A DNA stretch of 17,864 nucleotides from DASRTE01 sp035316885 (GCA_035316885.1 DATHII010000014.1:1-17864), one strand, 5' to 3'; positions 6,234 to 14,799 are shown, numbered from the stretch's first letter. Program-made: numbers and translations. Notes: a model not told the origin generated them from the letters alone.

Positions 6234-9200
6234 ATGCAGACGACGGGCTGGCAGTTCTGGATCGACCGCGGTGGCACGTTTACCGACGTGGTCGCTCGAC
6301 GGCCGGACGGCTCGCTCGTCACCCACAAGCTGCTCTCGGAGGACCCGGCGCGCTATCCCGACGCCGCCATCGCGGGGATCCACGCCCTGCTGAACGCCGC
6401 CGGGCAGGGCGGTGTCGACCAGATCGGCGTCGTCCGGATGGGGACGACCGTGGCCACGAACGCGCTGCTCGAACGGCGGGGGGAGCGCACGGTGCTGGTC
6501 GTCACGCGTGGGTTCGGCGACGCGCTTCGGATCGGGTACCAGAACCGCCCGCGCATCTTCGACCGGCACATCGTGCTCACCGAGCTGCTGCACGAACGCG
6601 TCGTCGAGGTCGACGAACGGATCGCCGCCGACGGCACCGTGCTGCGCGAGCCGGATGTGAACCGGGTGCGCACGGACCTGGAGCAGGCGTACGTGGACGG
6701 GATCCGCGCCGTCGCCGTCGTGTTCATGCACAGCCACCTGCACCCTGCGCACGAACAGGCGATCGCAGCGATGGCGAAGGAGATCGGCTTCGCTCAGGTC
6801 TCGCTGTCCAGCGAGGTCAGCCCGCTGATGCGCCTGGTCAAGCGCGGTGACACGACCGTCGTCGACGCCTACCTCTCGCCGATCCTGCGCCGCTACGTCC
6901 GTCGGGTCGCGCACGAGTTGCACAACGTCGCGCTGATGTTCATGCAGTCCAACGGCGGGCTGGCCGAGGCCGGCCAGTTCCGGGGCAAGGACGCGATCCT
7001 GTCCGGGCCGGCCGGTGGCATCGTCGGGATGGCTCGCATGTCGGCGATCGCCGGCTTCGACAAGGTGATCGGCTTCGACATGGGCGGGACGTCTACCGAC
7101 GTCTCGCACTACGCCGGTGAGTATGAGCGGGTCTTCGACTCCACCGTCGCAGGCATCCGGCTTCGGGCGCCGATGCTCGCCATCCACACGGTGGCGGCGG
7201 GGGGTGGTTCGATCCTGCACTTCGACGGCAGCCGGTACCGGGTCGGCCCGGATTCAGCGGGCGCCGATCCGGGGCCCGCATGCTACCGCCGGGGCGGACC
7301 GCTCACCGTCACCGACGCCAACGTTCTGCTCGGGAGGATCCAGCCGGCGCACTTCCCGCACGTCTTCGGCCCCGGCGGCGACGAGCCGCTCGACACCGCC
7401 GCCGTCCGGCAGCACTTCCGCGTGCTCGCAGCCGACATCACCGCCGCGACGGGTGCGGACCGCTCCGCGGAGCAGGTGGCCGAGGGGTTCCTGCAGGTCG
7501 CGGTCGCCAACATGGCCAGCGCGGTCAAGAAGATCTCCGTCCAGAAGGGTCACGACGTCACGCAGTACGTGCTGACGACATTCGGCGGTGCGGGCGGACA
7601 GCACGCCTGCGCGGTGGCCGACTCCTTGGGCGTCCGTACGGTCCTGGTCCCGCCGATGGCCGGCGTTCTCTCCGCGCTCGGCATCGGGCTGGCGGACACC
7701 ACGGCGATGCGCGAGCAGTCCGTCGAATGCCCTCTGGGCCCGGCTGCGACGGCGCGCCTGGACGACGTGGCCGCGGATCTCGAGCACAGCGTCCGCACGG
7801 AGCTTGCCGCCCCGGTCGGCGCCGGCGGGAAGGTCAGGGTGCTCCGGCGGGCGTTGCTGCGCTACGACGGCACCGACACCACAGTCCAGGTCCGGCTGGC
7901 CGCACCGGAGGAGATGACCGCCGAGTTCGAGGCCGCATACCGCCGCACGTACTCGTTCCTGATGGACCGTCCCCTCGTCGTCGAGGCGCTGTCCGTGGAG
8001 GCGGTACGACCGACGCAGCAGCCGGACCTTGTCACGCTGGCCGACGCCGACGGCCCACCACCGGACCCGGATGCCGGGGTGCGCTTCTTCGCCGGCGGGG
8101 AGTGGGGCGCGGTCAAGCTCTATCGGCGTGAGCGGTTACGCGCCGGTGACACGATCGACGGGCCGGTCATCATCGCGGAGAACGACGCCACCACCATGGT
8201 CGACGACGGCTGGCGGGCGACGGCGACCACACACGGGCACCTCCTCGTCGAGCGGGTCCGGTCGCGGGCCGGCGCGACCGACGTCGGCACCGACGTCGAC
8301 CCGGTGCTCCTGGAGATCTTCAACAATCTGTTCATGTCGATCGCCGAGCAGATGGGGGCACGGCTCGAGTCCACTGCGCAATCGGTCAACATCAAGGAGC
8401 GGCTGGACTTCTCCTGCGCGCTGTTCGACCCCGAGGGCAGCCTCATCGCCAACGCTCCGCACATGCCCGTGCACCTGGGCTCGATGGGTACCACGGTCAC
8501 GGAGGTCATCCGGCGTAATGCCGCGACCATGCGGCCCGGCCATGTCTACGCAGTCAACGACCCCTACCACGGCGGAACCCACCTGCCGGACGTCACGGTC
8601 GTCACCCCCGTCTACGACGACGGCAGAAAGGAGGTGCTCTTCTATGTCGCCTCGCGGGGGCATCACGCGGAGATCGGCGGCCTGACGCCGGGCTCCATGC
8701 CGGCGTTCAGCCGTGATGTGCACCAGGAGGGCGTGCTGTTCGACAACTGGCTGCTCGTCGCGGACGGGCGGTTCCGCGAAGCGGAGACGCTGCAGTTGCT
8801 CACGCACGCGCCGTTCCCGTCGCGCAACCCGGCGACCAACCTTGCCGATCTGCGCGCCCAGATCGCCGCCAACGAGAAGGGCGTCGACGAGGTGCGCCGC
8901 ATGATCGACCACTTCGGCCTCGACGTCGTGCAGGCCTACATGCGGCACGTGCAGGACAACGCCGAGGAGGCCGTCCGCCGCGTCGTCGACGCCCTCCGCG
9001 ACGGTGAATACAGATACGAGATGGACAGCGGCGCCGAGATCAGGGTGCGGGTGACTGTCGACCGCAAGAACCGTTCGGCGACCATCGACTTCACCGGCTC
9101 GTCCCCGCAACTCGATACGAACTTCAATGCGCCCACCTCGGTCGCGACCGCCGCAGTCCTCTACGTCTTCCGCACCCTCGTCGACGACGACATCCCACTC

Positions 9201-9836
9201 AACGACGGGTGCCTGCGACCACTGCGGATCGTCGTCCCGGAGCCGTCGATGCTCGCGCCCGTCTATCCCGCTGCCGTCGTTGCCGGCAACGTGGAGACCT
9301 CGCAGGCCGTGACCGGCGCGCTGTACGCCGCGCTCGGCGTGCAGGCTGAGGGCTCCGGCACGATGAACAACGTGACGTTCGGCAACGACCGCCACCAGTA
9401 CTACGAGACCGTCGCTTCGGGCTCCGGTGCAGGCGAGGGCTTCGACGGCGCGCCCGTCGTCCAGACCCACATGACGAACTCCCGCCTCACCGACCCGGAG
9501 GTGCTGGAGTGGCGCTTCCCGGTGCTGGTCGACTCGTTCGCGGTTCGGTCCGGCAGCGGCGGAGCTGGCCGGTGGCGTGGCGGCGACGGTGCGGTGCGTC
9601 GGCTGCGATTCCTCGAGCCGATGACGGTGAGCACCCTGTCCGGGCACCGCCGGGTGCCGCCGTACGGACTCCTCGGCGGGCAACGGGGCGCGCTGGGACG
9701 CAACCGGGTCGAGCGCGCCGACGGGTCCATCGCCGAGATGGCCGGCTGCGACTCGGTGGCGGTCGAGGCGGGTGACGTCCTCGTGATCGAGACCCCGGGC
9801 GGCGGCGGCTACGGTCCGCCTCCGGCCACGACCTGA
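6234..9836 (+). CDS. Hydantoinase/5-oxoprolinase, fused HyuA-HyuB subunits (ATP-dependent)
   Basis: This 1200-aa protein joins the A and B subunits that many bacteria encode separately, like eukaryotic 5-oxoprolinase (about 1,290 aa). The HyuA half (1 to ~680) has WIDRGGTFTDVVARRPDG at 9-26, RMGTTVATNALLERRGERT, ILSGPAGGIVG and the ATPase-type GFDMGGTSTDVS at 280-291. The HyuB half (~688-1195) begins DPVLLEIFNNLFMSIAEQMG and includes NDPYHGGTHLPDVTVV, and near the end DVLVIETPGGGGYG. The family hydrolyses cyclic amides such as 5-oxoproline or hydantoins with ATP; 5-oxo-L-proline to glutamate is the best guess because of the fusion. The ATG at 6234 has GGAG directly adjacent, a poor spacing, so translation may depend on coupling to the EcsC-like gene 14 bp upstream. 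Confidence 0.93.
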   Translation: MQTTGWQFWIDRGGTFTDVVARRPDGSLVTHKLLSEDPARYPDAAIAGIHALLNAAGQGGVDQIGVVRMGTTVATNALLERRGERTVLVVTRGFGDALRIGYQNRPRIFDRHIVLTELLHERVVEVDERIAADGTVLREPDVNRVRTDLEQAYVDGIRAVAVVFMHSHLHPAHEQAIAAMAKEIGFAQVSLSSEVSPLMRLVKRGDTTVVDAYLSPILRRYVRRVAHELHNVALMFMQSNGGLAEAGQFRGKDAILSGPAGGIVGMARMSAIAGFDKVIGFDMGGTSTDVSHYAGEYERVFDSTVAGIRLRAPMLAIHTVAAGGGSILHFDGSRYRVGPDSAGADPGPACYRRGGPLTVTDANVLLGRIQPAHFPHVFGPGGDEPLDTAAVRQHFRVLAADITAATGADRSAEQVAEGFLQVAVANMASAVKKISVQKGHDVTQYVLTTFGGAGGQHACAVADSLGVRTVLVPPMAGVLSALGIGLADTTAMREQSVECPLGPAATARLDDVAADLEHSVRTELAAPVGAGGKVRVLRRALLRYDGTDTTVQVRLAAPEEMTAEFEAAYRRTYSFLMDRPLVVEALSVEAVRPTQQPDLVTLADADGPPPDPDAGVRFFAGGEWGAVKLYRRERLRAGDTIDGPVIIAENDATTMVDDGWRATATTHGHLLVERVRSRAGATDVGTDVDPVLLEIFNNLFMSIAEQMGARLESTAQSVNIKERLDFSCALFDPEGSLIANAPHMPVHLGSMGTTVTEVIRRNAATMRPGHVYAVNDPYHGGTHLPDVTVVTPVYDDGRKEVLFYVASRGHHAEIGGLTPGSMPAFSRDVHQEGVLFDNWLLVADGRFREAETLQLLTHAPFPSRNPATNLADLRAQIAANEKGVDEVRRMIDHFGLDVVQAYMRHVQDNAEEAVRRVVDALRDGEYRYEMDSGAEIRVRVTVDRKNRSATIDFTGSSPQLDTNFNAPTSVATAAVLYVFRTLVDDDIPLNDGCLRPLRIVVPEPSMLAPVYPAAVVAGNVETSQAVTGALYAALGVQAEGSGTMNNVTFGNDRHQYYETVASGSGAGEGFDGAPVVQTHMTNSRLTDPEVLEWRFPVLVDSFAVRSGSGGAGRWRGGDGAVRRLRFLEPMTVSTLSGHRRVPPYGLLGGQRGALGRNRVERADGSIAEMAGCDSVAVEAGDVLVIETPGGGGYGPPPATT

Positions 9837-9854
9837 CCTCCAGCTCGCGGAGAG

Positions 9855-9941
9855 ATGCTCGAACTGGTCCGCTCAGGCGACGACACGGTGGCCGATCGCG
9901 TGGCATTGTTAGAGGACTACTACCGGTCCCTGGGGTCCTGA
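9855..9941 (+). pseudogene. Short ORF resembling a MerR-family C-terminal helix (remnant)
   Basis: The 28-codon ORF starts MLELVRSGDDTVADRVALLE. That run strongly resembles the effector-side helix of actinobacterial MerR regulators, where it follows the DNA-binding domain and continues as a long coiled coil. Here there is no DNA-binding domain upstream (the oxoprolinase stop is 18 bases away), and the similarity breaks off before the coiled coil. GGAG is only two bases from the ATG. The stop TGA overlaps the next ATG (TGATG). I read it as a leftover of a deleted merR gene; a functional leader peptide is possible but less likely. Confidence 0.4.
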
Positions 9942-10249
9942 TGGCGGCTCACCTGACTGACCTGGCCCGGACCGTCCTGCGCCGTGGCCGGGCTCCGCAT
10001 GCGCCCGACCCGTTCGAGACGCTCGGCGTCCAGCTTCGGCTCACCCGGCTCGCCGCCGAGATCCGTCGCCTCGAGCAGAACGACGGACGCTGGGCGCGTG
10101 TCCACCACCTCAGAGCCGCGCAGGCGGCGTACGACGACGTGCTGGCCGAGGCCTGCCGGTTGCTGGGTGTGCCCGTCCAGGACGCGGTTCCGCCGGTACG
10201 CCGGCTGCTGGCCGAGACCGAGCTGAGGTCACGCGGCTGGACCTGGTGA
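9941..10249 (+). CDS. Conserved-looking small actinobacterial protein, function unknown
   Basis: The 102-aa protein is rich in Arg, Ala and Leu and appears all-helical: DPFETLGVQLRLTRLAAEIR, RWARVHHLRAAQAAYDDVLA, ACRLLGVPV and a C-terminal LRSRGWTW. I recall short actinobacterial hypothetical proteins with the same pattern (DPFE..LQ.RL, HHLRA.Q.AYD.LL.EACRL and a terminal RGW.W), but no function is known to me. There is no signal peptide or membrane segment. The ATG shares one base with the preceding 28-codon ORF. It sits between decayed sequences yet keeps a clean reading frame and typical codon bias, which suggests it is still in use. Confidence 0.7.
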   Translation: MAAHLTDLARTVLRRGRAPHAPDPFETLGVQLRLTRLAAEIRRLEQNDGRWARVHHLRAAQAAYDDVLAEACRLLGVPVQDAVPPVRRLLAETELRSRGWTW

Positions 10250-10277
10250 CCCGCTGACGTGCGCCGGTTGGGTCGGT

Positions 10278-10924
10278 GTGCTCTTGCTGCCGCGGTCCCA
10301 GCCGTGCCCGGACCCGGACTTCACCTGCTCGACGCTGGTCGTGCCACTCGACCACTCGGGCGGTGCGGATGGCCAGCTGTCACTGAACGTGCTCACGGCC
10401 GACGATGCGGACGCGCCGCGGGGGGTGCTGCTCTTCCTGACAGGCGGCCCGGGGCAGCCGGGCGTTCCATCGGCTGCGCGGGTCCGGGCTGCCCTCGAGC
10501 CGGTGCTGGACGACTACCGGCTGGTCATGCTCGACCAACGGGGCACCGGCGCGAATGCGCTGCAGTGCCCGGTCCTGCAGGAGCAGGTCGGTACGACCGA
10601 CTTCGACGTGCCGACGAAGGAGGCCGTGCGTGAGTGCGGTGACGCGATCGGGCCGCAACGCCGCTTCTACAGCACCAGCGACACGGTCGCCGACCTCGAG
10701 CTGCTCCGGTCGGAATCATTGACCCGGACTACACAGGCCTGCATGCTGCGGCCCGCGGCGACACGGATCCGCTCGGGGAGTTCCTCGCCGGCTTTCGTGC
10801 CGACGAGCAGGGCCGGGCACCACGGGTGGAGTTGATCGTGGTTCCCGACGCCGGGCACTCCCTGCAGACGCGTGGGCCCGACGCCGCGCGCGAGGCCGTC
10901 GTCTCGTTCCTCGAAACCGGCTGA
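10278..10924 (+). pseudogene. Alpha/beta hydrolase (TAP/proline iminopeptidase-like), broken by deletion and frame change
   Basis: The first piece (10278 to about 10710) reads FTCSTLVVPLDH, LLFLTGGPGQPGVPSAARV and YRLVMLDQRGTGAN, the N-terminal part of a secreted tripeptidyl-aminopeptidase-like hydrolase. After DTVADLELLR the expected G-x-S-x-G nucleophile segment and the acid residue are missing. From about 10709 the sensible frame shifts: GIIDPDYTGLHAAARGD, then LIVVPDAGHSLQTRGPDAAR with the terminal catalytic-His region, stopping at 10922-10924. The signal peptide is also absent. The result can be neither secreted nor catalytic. The tail may come from the same gene by internal deletion, or from a second hydrolase joined by deletion. 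The product of the unshifted frame (stop at 10835) ends in nonsense. Confidence 0.8.
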
Positions 10925-10930
10925 CTCAGC

Positions 10931-11446
10931 CTACCCGAGAGGCAGCGCCGGCGTCAGGGAGCCGCCCGCTACACCTGCTTCGAGGTCGAGAAGAAGTCGC
11001 TTGCGGCCCAGGCCACCGCCATAGCCGGTCAGCGATCCGGATGCGCCGATGACCCGGTGACACGGCACGATGACCGCAATGGGGTTGCGCCCGTTGGCCA
11101 GCCCGACGGCGCGGAACGCGCCCGGGCGGCCGATCCGTCCGGCGATCTGGCTGTAGCTGCGGACCTCGCCGTACGGGATCGCCGTCAACGCTTCCCACAC
11201 CTCGAGCTGGAACGGTGTCCCGCTCGGGTGCAGCGGAAGGTCGAACTCGGTGCGGTCTCCGGCGAAGTACTCGTCGAGCTGACGGCACGCCTCGACGAAC
11301 GGAGCGGCGTCCTCGACCCACTCGGCCTTCGGCCCGGCCGGTCCGTGCGCCGCACTGTCCATGTGGAGACCCGTCAGACCCTCGTCATCCGCCATCAGCA
11401 TCAGCTGTCCGAGCGGACTGTCGACCGAGGTCCAGTACGTCGTCAT
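10931..11446 (-). CDS. ogt: Methylated-DNA--protein-cysteine S-methyltransferase
   Basis: The 171-aa protein ends in the alkyltransferase domain: GTPFQLEVWEALTAIPYGEV, RSYSQIAGRIGRPGAFRAVG, and the active site IVPCHRVIG with acceptor Cys129, followed by GSLTGYGGGLGRK. It removes alkyl groups from O6-alkylguanine by transfer to its own cysteine, a suicide reaction. The start ATG at 11446 overlaps the alkA stop as ATGA and has GGAGAG five bases upstream; a longer reading frame further upstream lies within alkA and is not coding. The adaA-alkA/ogt pair matches the adaptive-response operon of mycobacteria, so induction by methylated AdaA is expected. Confidence 0.96.
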   Translation of the reverse strand: MTTYWTSVDSPLGQLMLMADDEGLTGLHMDSAAHGPAGPKAEWVEDAAPFVEACRQLDEYFAGDRTEFDLPLHPSGTPFQLEVWEALTAIPYGEVRSYSQIAGRIGRPGAFRAVGLANGRNPIAVIVPCHRVIGASGSLTGYGGGLGRKRLLLDLEAGVAGGSLTPALPLG

Positions 11447-12990
11447 CGGTTCTCTCCGCTTCGTCGAGTTGTCAGGCCGGACAGGTCCGTGAGCTGCAGC
11501 GCGTCGCCCGCTGGACCTGACAGGTCCGCTTGGTGGTGCGGCGCAGCGGCGAGCGCCCACAGGTGCATCTGGGCGTACGAGCGCCAGGGTCGCCATCGCT
11601 CCGCGAAGACAGCCGCAGCCCTGGCCGAAGCGGGCAGCCCGGCCCGTTCCATCCCCTGCCGGACGCCCAGGTCGGTCGCCAGGAAGACGTCGGGGTCGGA
11701 CAACGCCCGCATCCGGAGGTAGCCGGCGGTCCACGGCCCGATGCCGGGCACAGCCAACAGCCCACGCTCGACCTCGTCCCGGTCGGCGCCGGGGTCCAGG
11801 CCGAGCCGCCCGTCCGCGAGCCGTGCGGTCAACTCGTGCAGCGTCGCCTGGCGTCGCGCCGGCATCGGGAACGCGCCAGGATCCGCGGCGGTAAGCGCTG
11901 CGGCGGTCGGGAACACGTGGGTCACGCCGCCGATCGGAGCGTCCAGCGGCTTGCCGTAGGCGACCACCAGCCGGCCGGCCAGCGCACGTGCTGCGGCTAC
12001 CGAGATCTGCTGGCCGAGGACGGCCCGCATCGCCAACTCGTCACCGTCGACCACACCGGGCACACGACATCCCGGGTTGGCGGCCACCAGCGGGGCGAGT
12101 GCCGCGTCGGTTGTGAGCACCTCGTCCGCAGCGGCGCCGTCGGCGTCGAGGTCGAACAGGCGCCGGCATCGGGCCACCGCGGCGGCGAGGTCACGCGGAT
12201 CGGCGAGCCGCAGGGTTCCCCGGAGGAATCCGTCGGCCGGCGTCAGCTCGGCCACGCCCACGCCGTGCGGGAGCACCAGACTGCGCCGGTAGGTGCGGCC
12301 GTCGACCTCCTCGATCCCGGGTACGGCCCTGGCCGCGAGGAACCCCAGCACACCGTCGAGGTCGGCGGGCCTGCGGTAGGCGAGCCTTAGCTCGATCGTG
12401 CCGGCGACCGGGTCGCGCCCTCGCCGACCAGCGCGCGACCGCCGGCGCAGGTCACTGGGTGTCGTCGCGAACACCTCACGGACCGTGTCGTTGAACTGAC
12501 GGATGCTCGCAAAGCCAGCCGCGTACGCCACCTCGGTGACCGGTAGGTCGGTGGTCTCCAGCAGGATCCGTGCAGTGTGCGCGCGCTGGGCACGGGCTAG
12601 CCGCAGCGGGCCTGCGCCGACCTCCTCGACCAGCGTCCGGTGCACCTGACGTTCGCTATAGCCGAGCCGCGCCGCTAGGCCCGCGACGCCGTCGCGGTCG
12701 ACGACGCCGTCCGTGACGAGCCGCATGGCGCGACCGGCGAGATCGGCCCGGATGTTCCACTCCGGAGACCCGGGCGTGACGTCGGGGCGGCACCGCCGGC
12801 AGGCCCTGAAGCCGGCCGCCTGCGCTTCGGCCGCCGAGCGGTAGAAGCGGATGTTCTCGCGCTTTGCCGGTCGCGCCGGGCAGCTTGGCCGGCAGTAGAT
12901 ACCGGTCGAGGTCACGCCGATGAAGAAGACCCCGTCGAAGCGCGGATCGCGGCTGCGCACGGCGCGGAAGCAGGACTCGATGTCGAGCAC
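11443..12990 (-). CDS. alkA: AdaA-AlkA fusion: methyl-phosphotriester sensor/AraC regulator and 3-methyladenine glycosylase
   Basis: The 515-aa protein combines three parts. Residues 1-75 are the Ada zinc domain with Cys33, Cys37, Cys64 and Cys67 (GIYCRPSCPARPAKRENIRF, FRACRRCRPD); Cys33 corresponds to the methyl-accepting Cys of Ada. Residues ~80-180 are an AraC-type HTH pair. From ~195 follows the AlkA N-domain, then the HhH-GPD glycosylase fold with LGQQISVAAARALA, VPGIGPWTAGYLRMRALSD and the catalytic Asp440 in FLATDLGVR. It repairs methyl phosphotriesters, activates its own operon and excises alkylated bases. Architecture and length match mycobacterial AlkA (about 500 aa). The start is GTG at 12990 with a weak ribosome binding site. 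It is coupled to ogt by ATGA. Confidence 0.95.
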   Translation of the reverse strand: MLDIESCFRAVRSRDPRFDGVFFIGVTSTGIYCRPSCPARPAKRENIRFYRSAAEAQAAGFRACRRCRPDVTPGSPEWNIRADLAGRAMRLVTDGVVDRDGVAGLAARLGYSERQVHRTLVEEVGAGPLRLARAQRAHTARILLETTDLPVTEVAYAAGFASIRQFNDTVREVFATTPSDLRRRSRAGRRGRDPVAGTIELRLAYRRPADLDGVLGFLAARAVPGIEEVDGRTYRRSLVLPHGVGVAELTPADGFLRGTLRLADPRDLAAAVARCRRLFDLDADGAAADEVLTTDAALAPLVAANPGCRVPGVVDGDELAMRAVLGQQISVAAARALAGRLVVAYGKPLDAPIGGVTHVFPTAAALTAADPGAFPMPARRQATLHELTARLADGRLGLDPGADRDEVERGLLAVPGIGPWTAGYLRMRALSDPDVFLATDLGVRQGMERAGLPASARAAAVFAERWRPWRSYAQMHLWALAAAPHHQADLSGPAGDALQLTDLSGLTTRRSGENR

Positions 12991-13007
12991 GGATCCACTC
13001 TGGCCTG

Positions 13008-13040
13008 TCGGACGAGGTCCTGACTAGCGGAAATCGGACG
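13008..13040. promoter_or_regulatory. Possible control region of alkA-ogt (direct repeats, CTAG box)
   Basis: TCGGACG occurs twice (13008-13014 and 13034-13040), 26 bp apart, flanking CCTGACTAGCGGAA. Direct repeats are the usual site type for AraC-like regulators such as AdaA. On the minus strand TAGTCA (13026 to 13021) could be a -10 about 30 bp before the GTG. No good -35 is present, as expected for an activator-dependent promoter. Evidence is by position and pattern only. Confidence 0.25.
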
Positions 13041-13056
13041 TCGCGGCTCGGCGCCC

Positions 13057-13737
13057 TCAGTGGGCGTTCTTCGCGAGCTTCCGCGCCTGCTTGAGCGACA
13101 CGCCCTTCGCCTCCTCGGGAAGGCGCCAGACGTCGATGCCACCCATAAGTGAGTACGCGAGGACGCGGATCCGTGGTGCTCCCGGACGTGGTTGCCGGGT
13201 GCTGCCCCGTTCACCGTTGCCGCCCATGAATGCGAAGCCGCCGACCCGGACGTCGACCGTGTCGGGCAGGTAGATGTCCATGCCACCCATCACGGCGACG
13301 GCCACGATCGTGACGTCGTCGGCATCGATCTCGGCATGGCGGAGGTCGATGTCGTTGCCGCCCATCACGGTGACCGTCGTCAGCCGCTCGCCGACGCGCC
13401 ACCGACCCGTCTTCTCCGCACTGCCCATCATCGAGAGCACCCACTTGGTGGGGGACCGTCGCCCCGTGGCGGTCTGCGGCGGGTTGGCGGGAAGATCGGC
13501 GATCAACGGGGTCAGCTCAGCCCTCGTGGTGGCGTCGTAGGCCAACCCGATCCGCTCCTCGAGCTCGGCCAGCGTGAGCCGCCCGGAGGCCGCGTTCTCG
13601 GACAGCCGTTGGACGATCAACTCGCGTTCAGCGTCGGACGCGCGGATATCCGGCGTGATCGACACGGCGGGCGGCGGGGGCGCTGGGGGCGGGCCCGCCG
13701 GCCCAGACGACGACTGCTCGGGTGGCTCGACAGTCAC
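13057..13737 (-). CDS. DUF1707 domain protein with LiaF-like C-terminal repeats
   Basis: The 226-aa protein has a Pro-rich N-tail (residues 5-25), a DUF1707 domain at 31-83 (IRASDAERELIVQRLSENAA, LTLAELEERIGLAYDA) and a C-terminal part in which MGG recurs four times (TVMGGNDIDLR, AVMGGMDIYLP, AFMGGNGE, SLMGGIDVW). Such spaced glycine turns are typical of the beta-solenoid domain of LiaF/VraT-type cell-envelope stress proteins. No signal peptide or membrane helix is visible, so it is probably cytosolic or peripheral. The start is GTG at 13737. It precedes alkA by 66 bp on the same strand and could be co-transcribed, but functional linkage to alkylation repair is not evident. Confidence 0.88.
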   Translation of the reverse strand: MTVEPPEQSSSGPAGPPPAPPPPAVSITPDIRASDAERELIVQRLSENAASGRLTLAELEERIGLAYDATTRAELTPLIADLPANPPQTATGRRSPTKWVLSMMGSAEKTGRWRVGERLTTVTVMGGNDIDLRHAEIDADDVTIVAVAVMGGMDIYLPDTVDVRVGGFAFMGGNGERGSTRQPRPGAPRIRVLAYSLMGGIDVWRLPEEAKGVSLKQARKLAKNAH

Positions 13738-13778
13738 CTGGTCAGGCTACCCCCGGTCCCAGACGCGCCCGGCTACCG

Positions 13779-14702
13779 TCAGAGGTCGAGCCACCAGTCC
13801 TGGCCGACGAGGTCCTGGCTGTAGCTGTGATGGGGCCACTCACGGACCAGCCGGAATCCAGCGCGCTCGTAGACGCGCCGTGCAGCCACCAGGACGTCGT
13901 TCGTCCACAGTGTCATCGATACGTACCCGGCTCCGCGCGCGAACCGGATGCACTCGTCGACCAGCAGCGTGCCGATGCCTGCACCGCGCGCCGCCGGGTC
14001 GACGAACAGCAGCCTCAGCCGTGCCGTCGACTCGTCATCGGCGACACAGAACACCGAGCCGACCCTTCGCCCGTCGAGCACCGCGATCCAGGCGGCCTCG
14101 CGCGTCGGGTCCGCGGTGTCGGCATAGTCCGCGACGATTCGTGCCACGAGGCCCTCGAAGGTCCGGTCCCAGCCGAACTCCTGCGCATAGACGGCGCCGT
14201 GGCGCTGGACGACCCACCCGAGGTCGCCCGGCTGAAGGGGTCGGAGGACGGGCTTCGCGGGCGTGGCCGGCCGCTGTTCGAGGACGGCGCGCACGGCGTC
14301 CATCCCGTCCACCAGGCGCCGCTGTTCCCTCTCGCTCAGCGTGCTGAGCATGCCCTCCACCTGCTCGGCGGAGCGGGCGTCGAGCATCTCGAACGCCTCG
14401 CGGCCGATGACCGTCAGCAGGATCCGTTGGCGACGCGCGTCGGCATCCGAGCGGTCACGGATCACCAGGCCCGCGGTCTCGAAGCGGGTCAGGATGCGGC
14501 TCAGGTAACCCGCGTCCAACCCCAGTGACCGTCGCAGGTCGGCGGCTTCGGTCACGTCGCGCTGCGCGAGTTCGAAGACCACCCGCGCTTCGGTGAGCGA
14601 GTACGGAGACCGGAGCAGATGCTCGTCGAGCACACCGAGAGCGGCCGTGTAAGAACGGGTGAACGCCCGGACCGCCGAGATCCGGGCCGCGTCCACCGTC
14701 AT
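13779..14702 (-). CDS. MarR regulator fused to GNAT acetyltransferase
   Basis: The 307-aa protein has a MarR winged-helix domain at ~1-140 (YSLTEARVVFELAQRDVTEA, SLGLDAGYLSRILTRFETAG, VIRDRSDADARRQRILLT) and a GNAT domain at ~150-305 with acetyl-CoA motif A FVDPAARGAGIGTLLVDE and RVYERAGFRLV. Such fusions are frequent in Actinobacteria; the acetylated substrate is unknown. I use the ATG at 14702. A TTG at 14720 would add six residues but overlaps the palindromic operator at 14720-14742, which favours the ATG. The operator upstream suggests autoregulation and control of the divergent alaA. It ends 41 bp from the start of the DUF1707 gene. Confidence 0.92.
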   Translation of the reverse strand: MTVDAARISAVRAFTRSYTAALGVLDEHLLRSPYSLTEARVVFELAQRDVTEAADLRRSLGLDAGYLSRILTRFETAGLVIRDRSDADARRQRILLTVIGREAFEMLDARSAEQVEGMLSTLSEREQRRLVDGMDAVRAVLEQRPATPAKPVLRPLQPGDLGWVVQRHGAVYAQEFGWDRTFEGLVARIVADYADTADPTREAAWIAVLDGRRVGSVFCVADDESTARLRLLFVDPAARGAGIGTLLVDECIRFARGAGYVSMTLWTNDVLVAARRVYERAGFRLVREWPHHSYSQDLVGQDWWLDL

Positions 14703-14719
14703 CCGTGAAGCGTCGCGCA

Positions 14720-14742
14720 ATTCATTGACTCAGTCAATGAAT
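14720..14742. promoter_or_regulatory. Near-perfect 23-bp palindrome, predicted operator of the MarR-GNAT regulator
   Basis: ATTCATTGACT (14720-14730) and AGTCAATGAAT (14732-14742) are perfectly complementary 11-bp arms around one central C. The size, AT-rich sequence and location 18 bp before the MarR gene are typical of a MarR dimer site. Each arm contains TTGACT, a -35-like hexamer, one per strand, so binding could block transcription both toward the marR-GNAT gene and toward alaA. It is an AT-rich island in very GC-rich DNA. Confidence 0.8.
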
Positions 14743-14799
14743 ATCCGCAGTGTGGAATGTCGTCGTGTCATTGCGTGACCGGGTGCGACCCTGGACCGC

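Noticed and set aside
8136..9683. Minus-strand 515-codon open frame
   Set aside because: Antisense to the HyuB half of the oxoprolinase-type gene; Arg/Val/His-rich with no recognisable domain.
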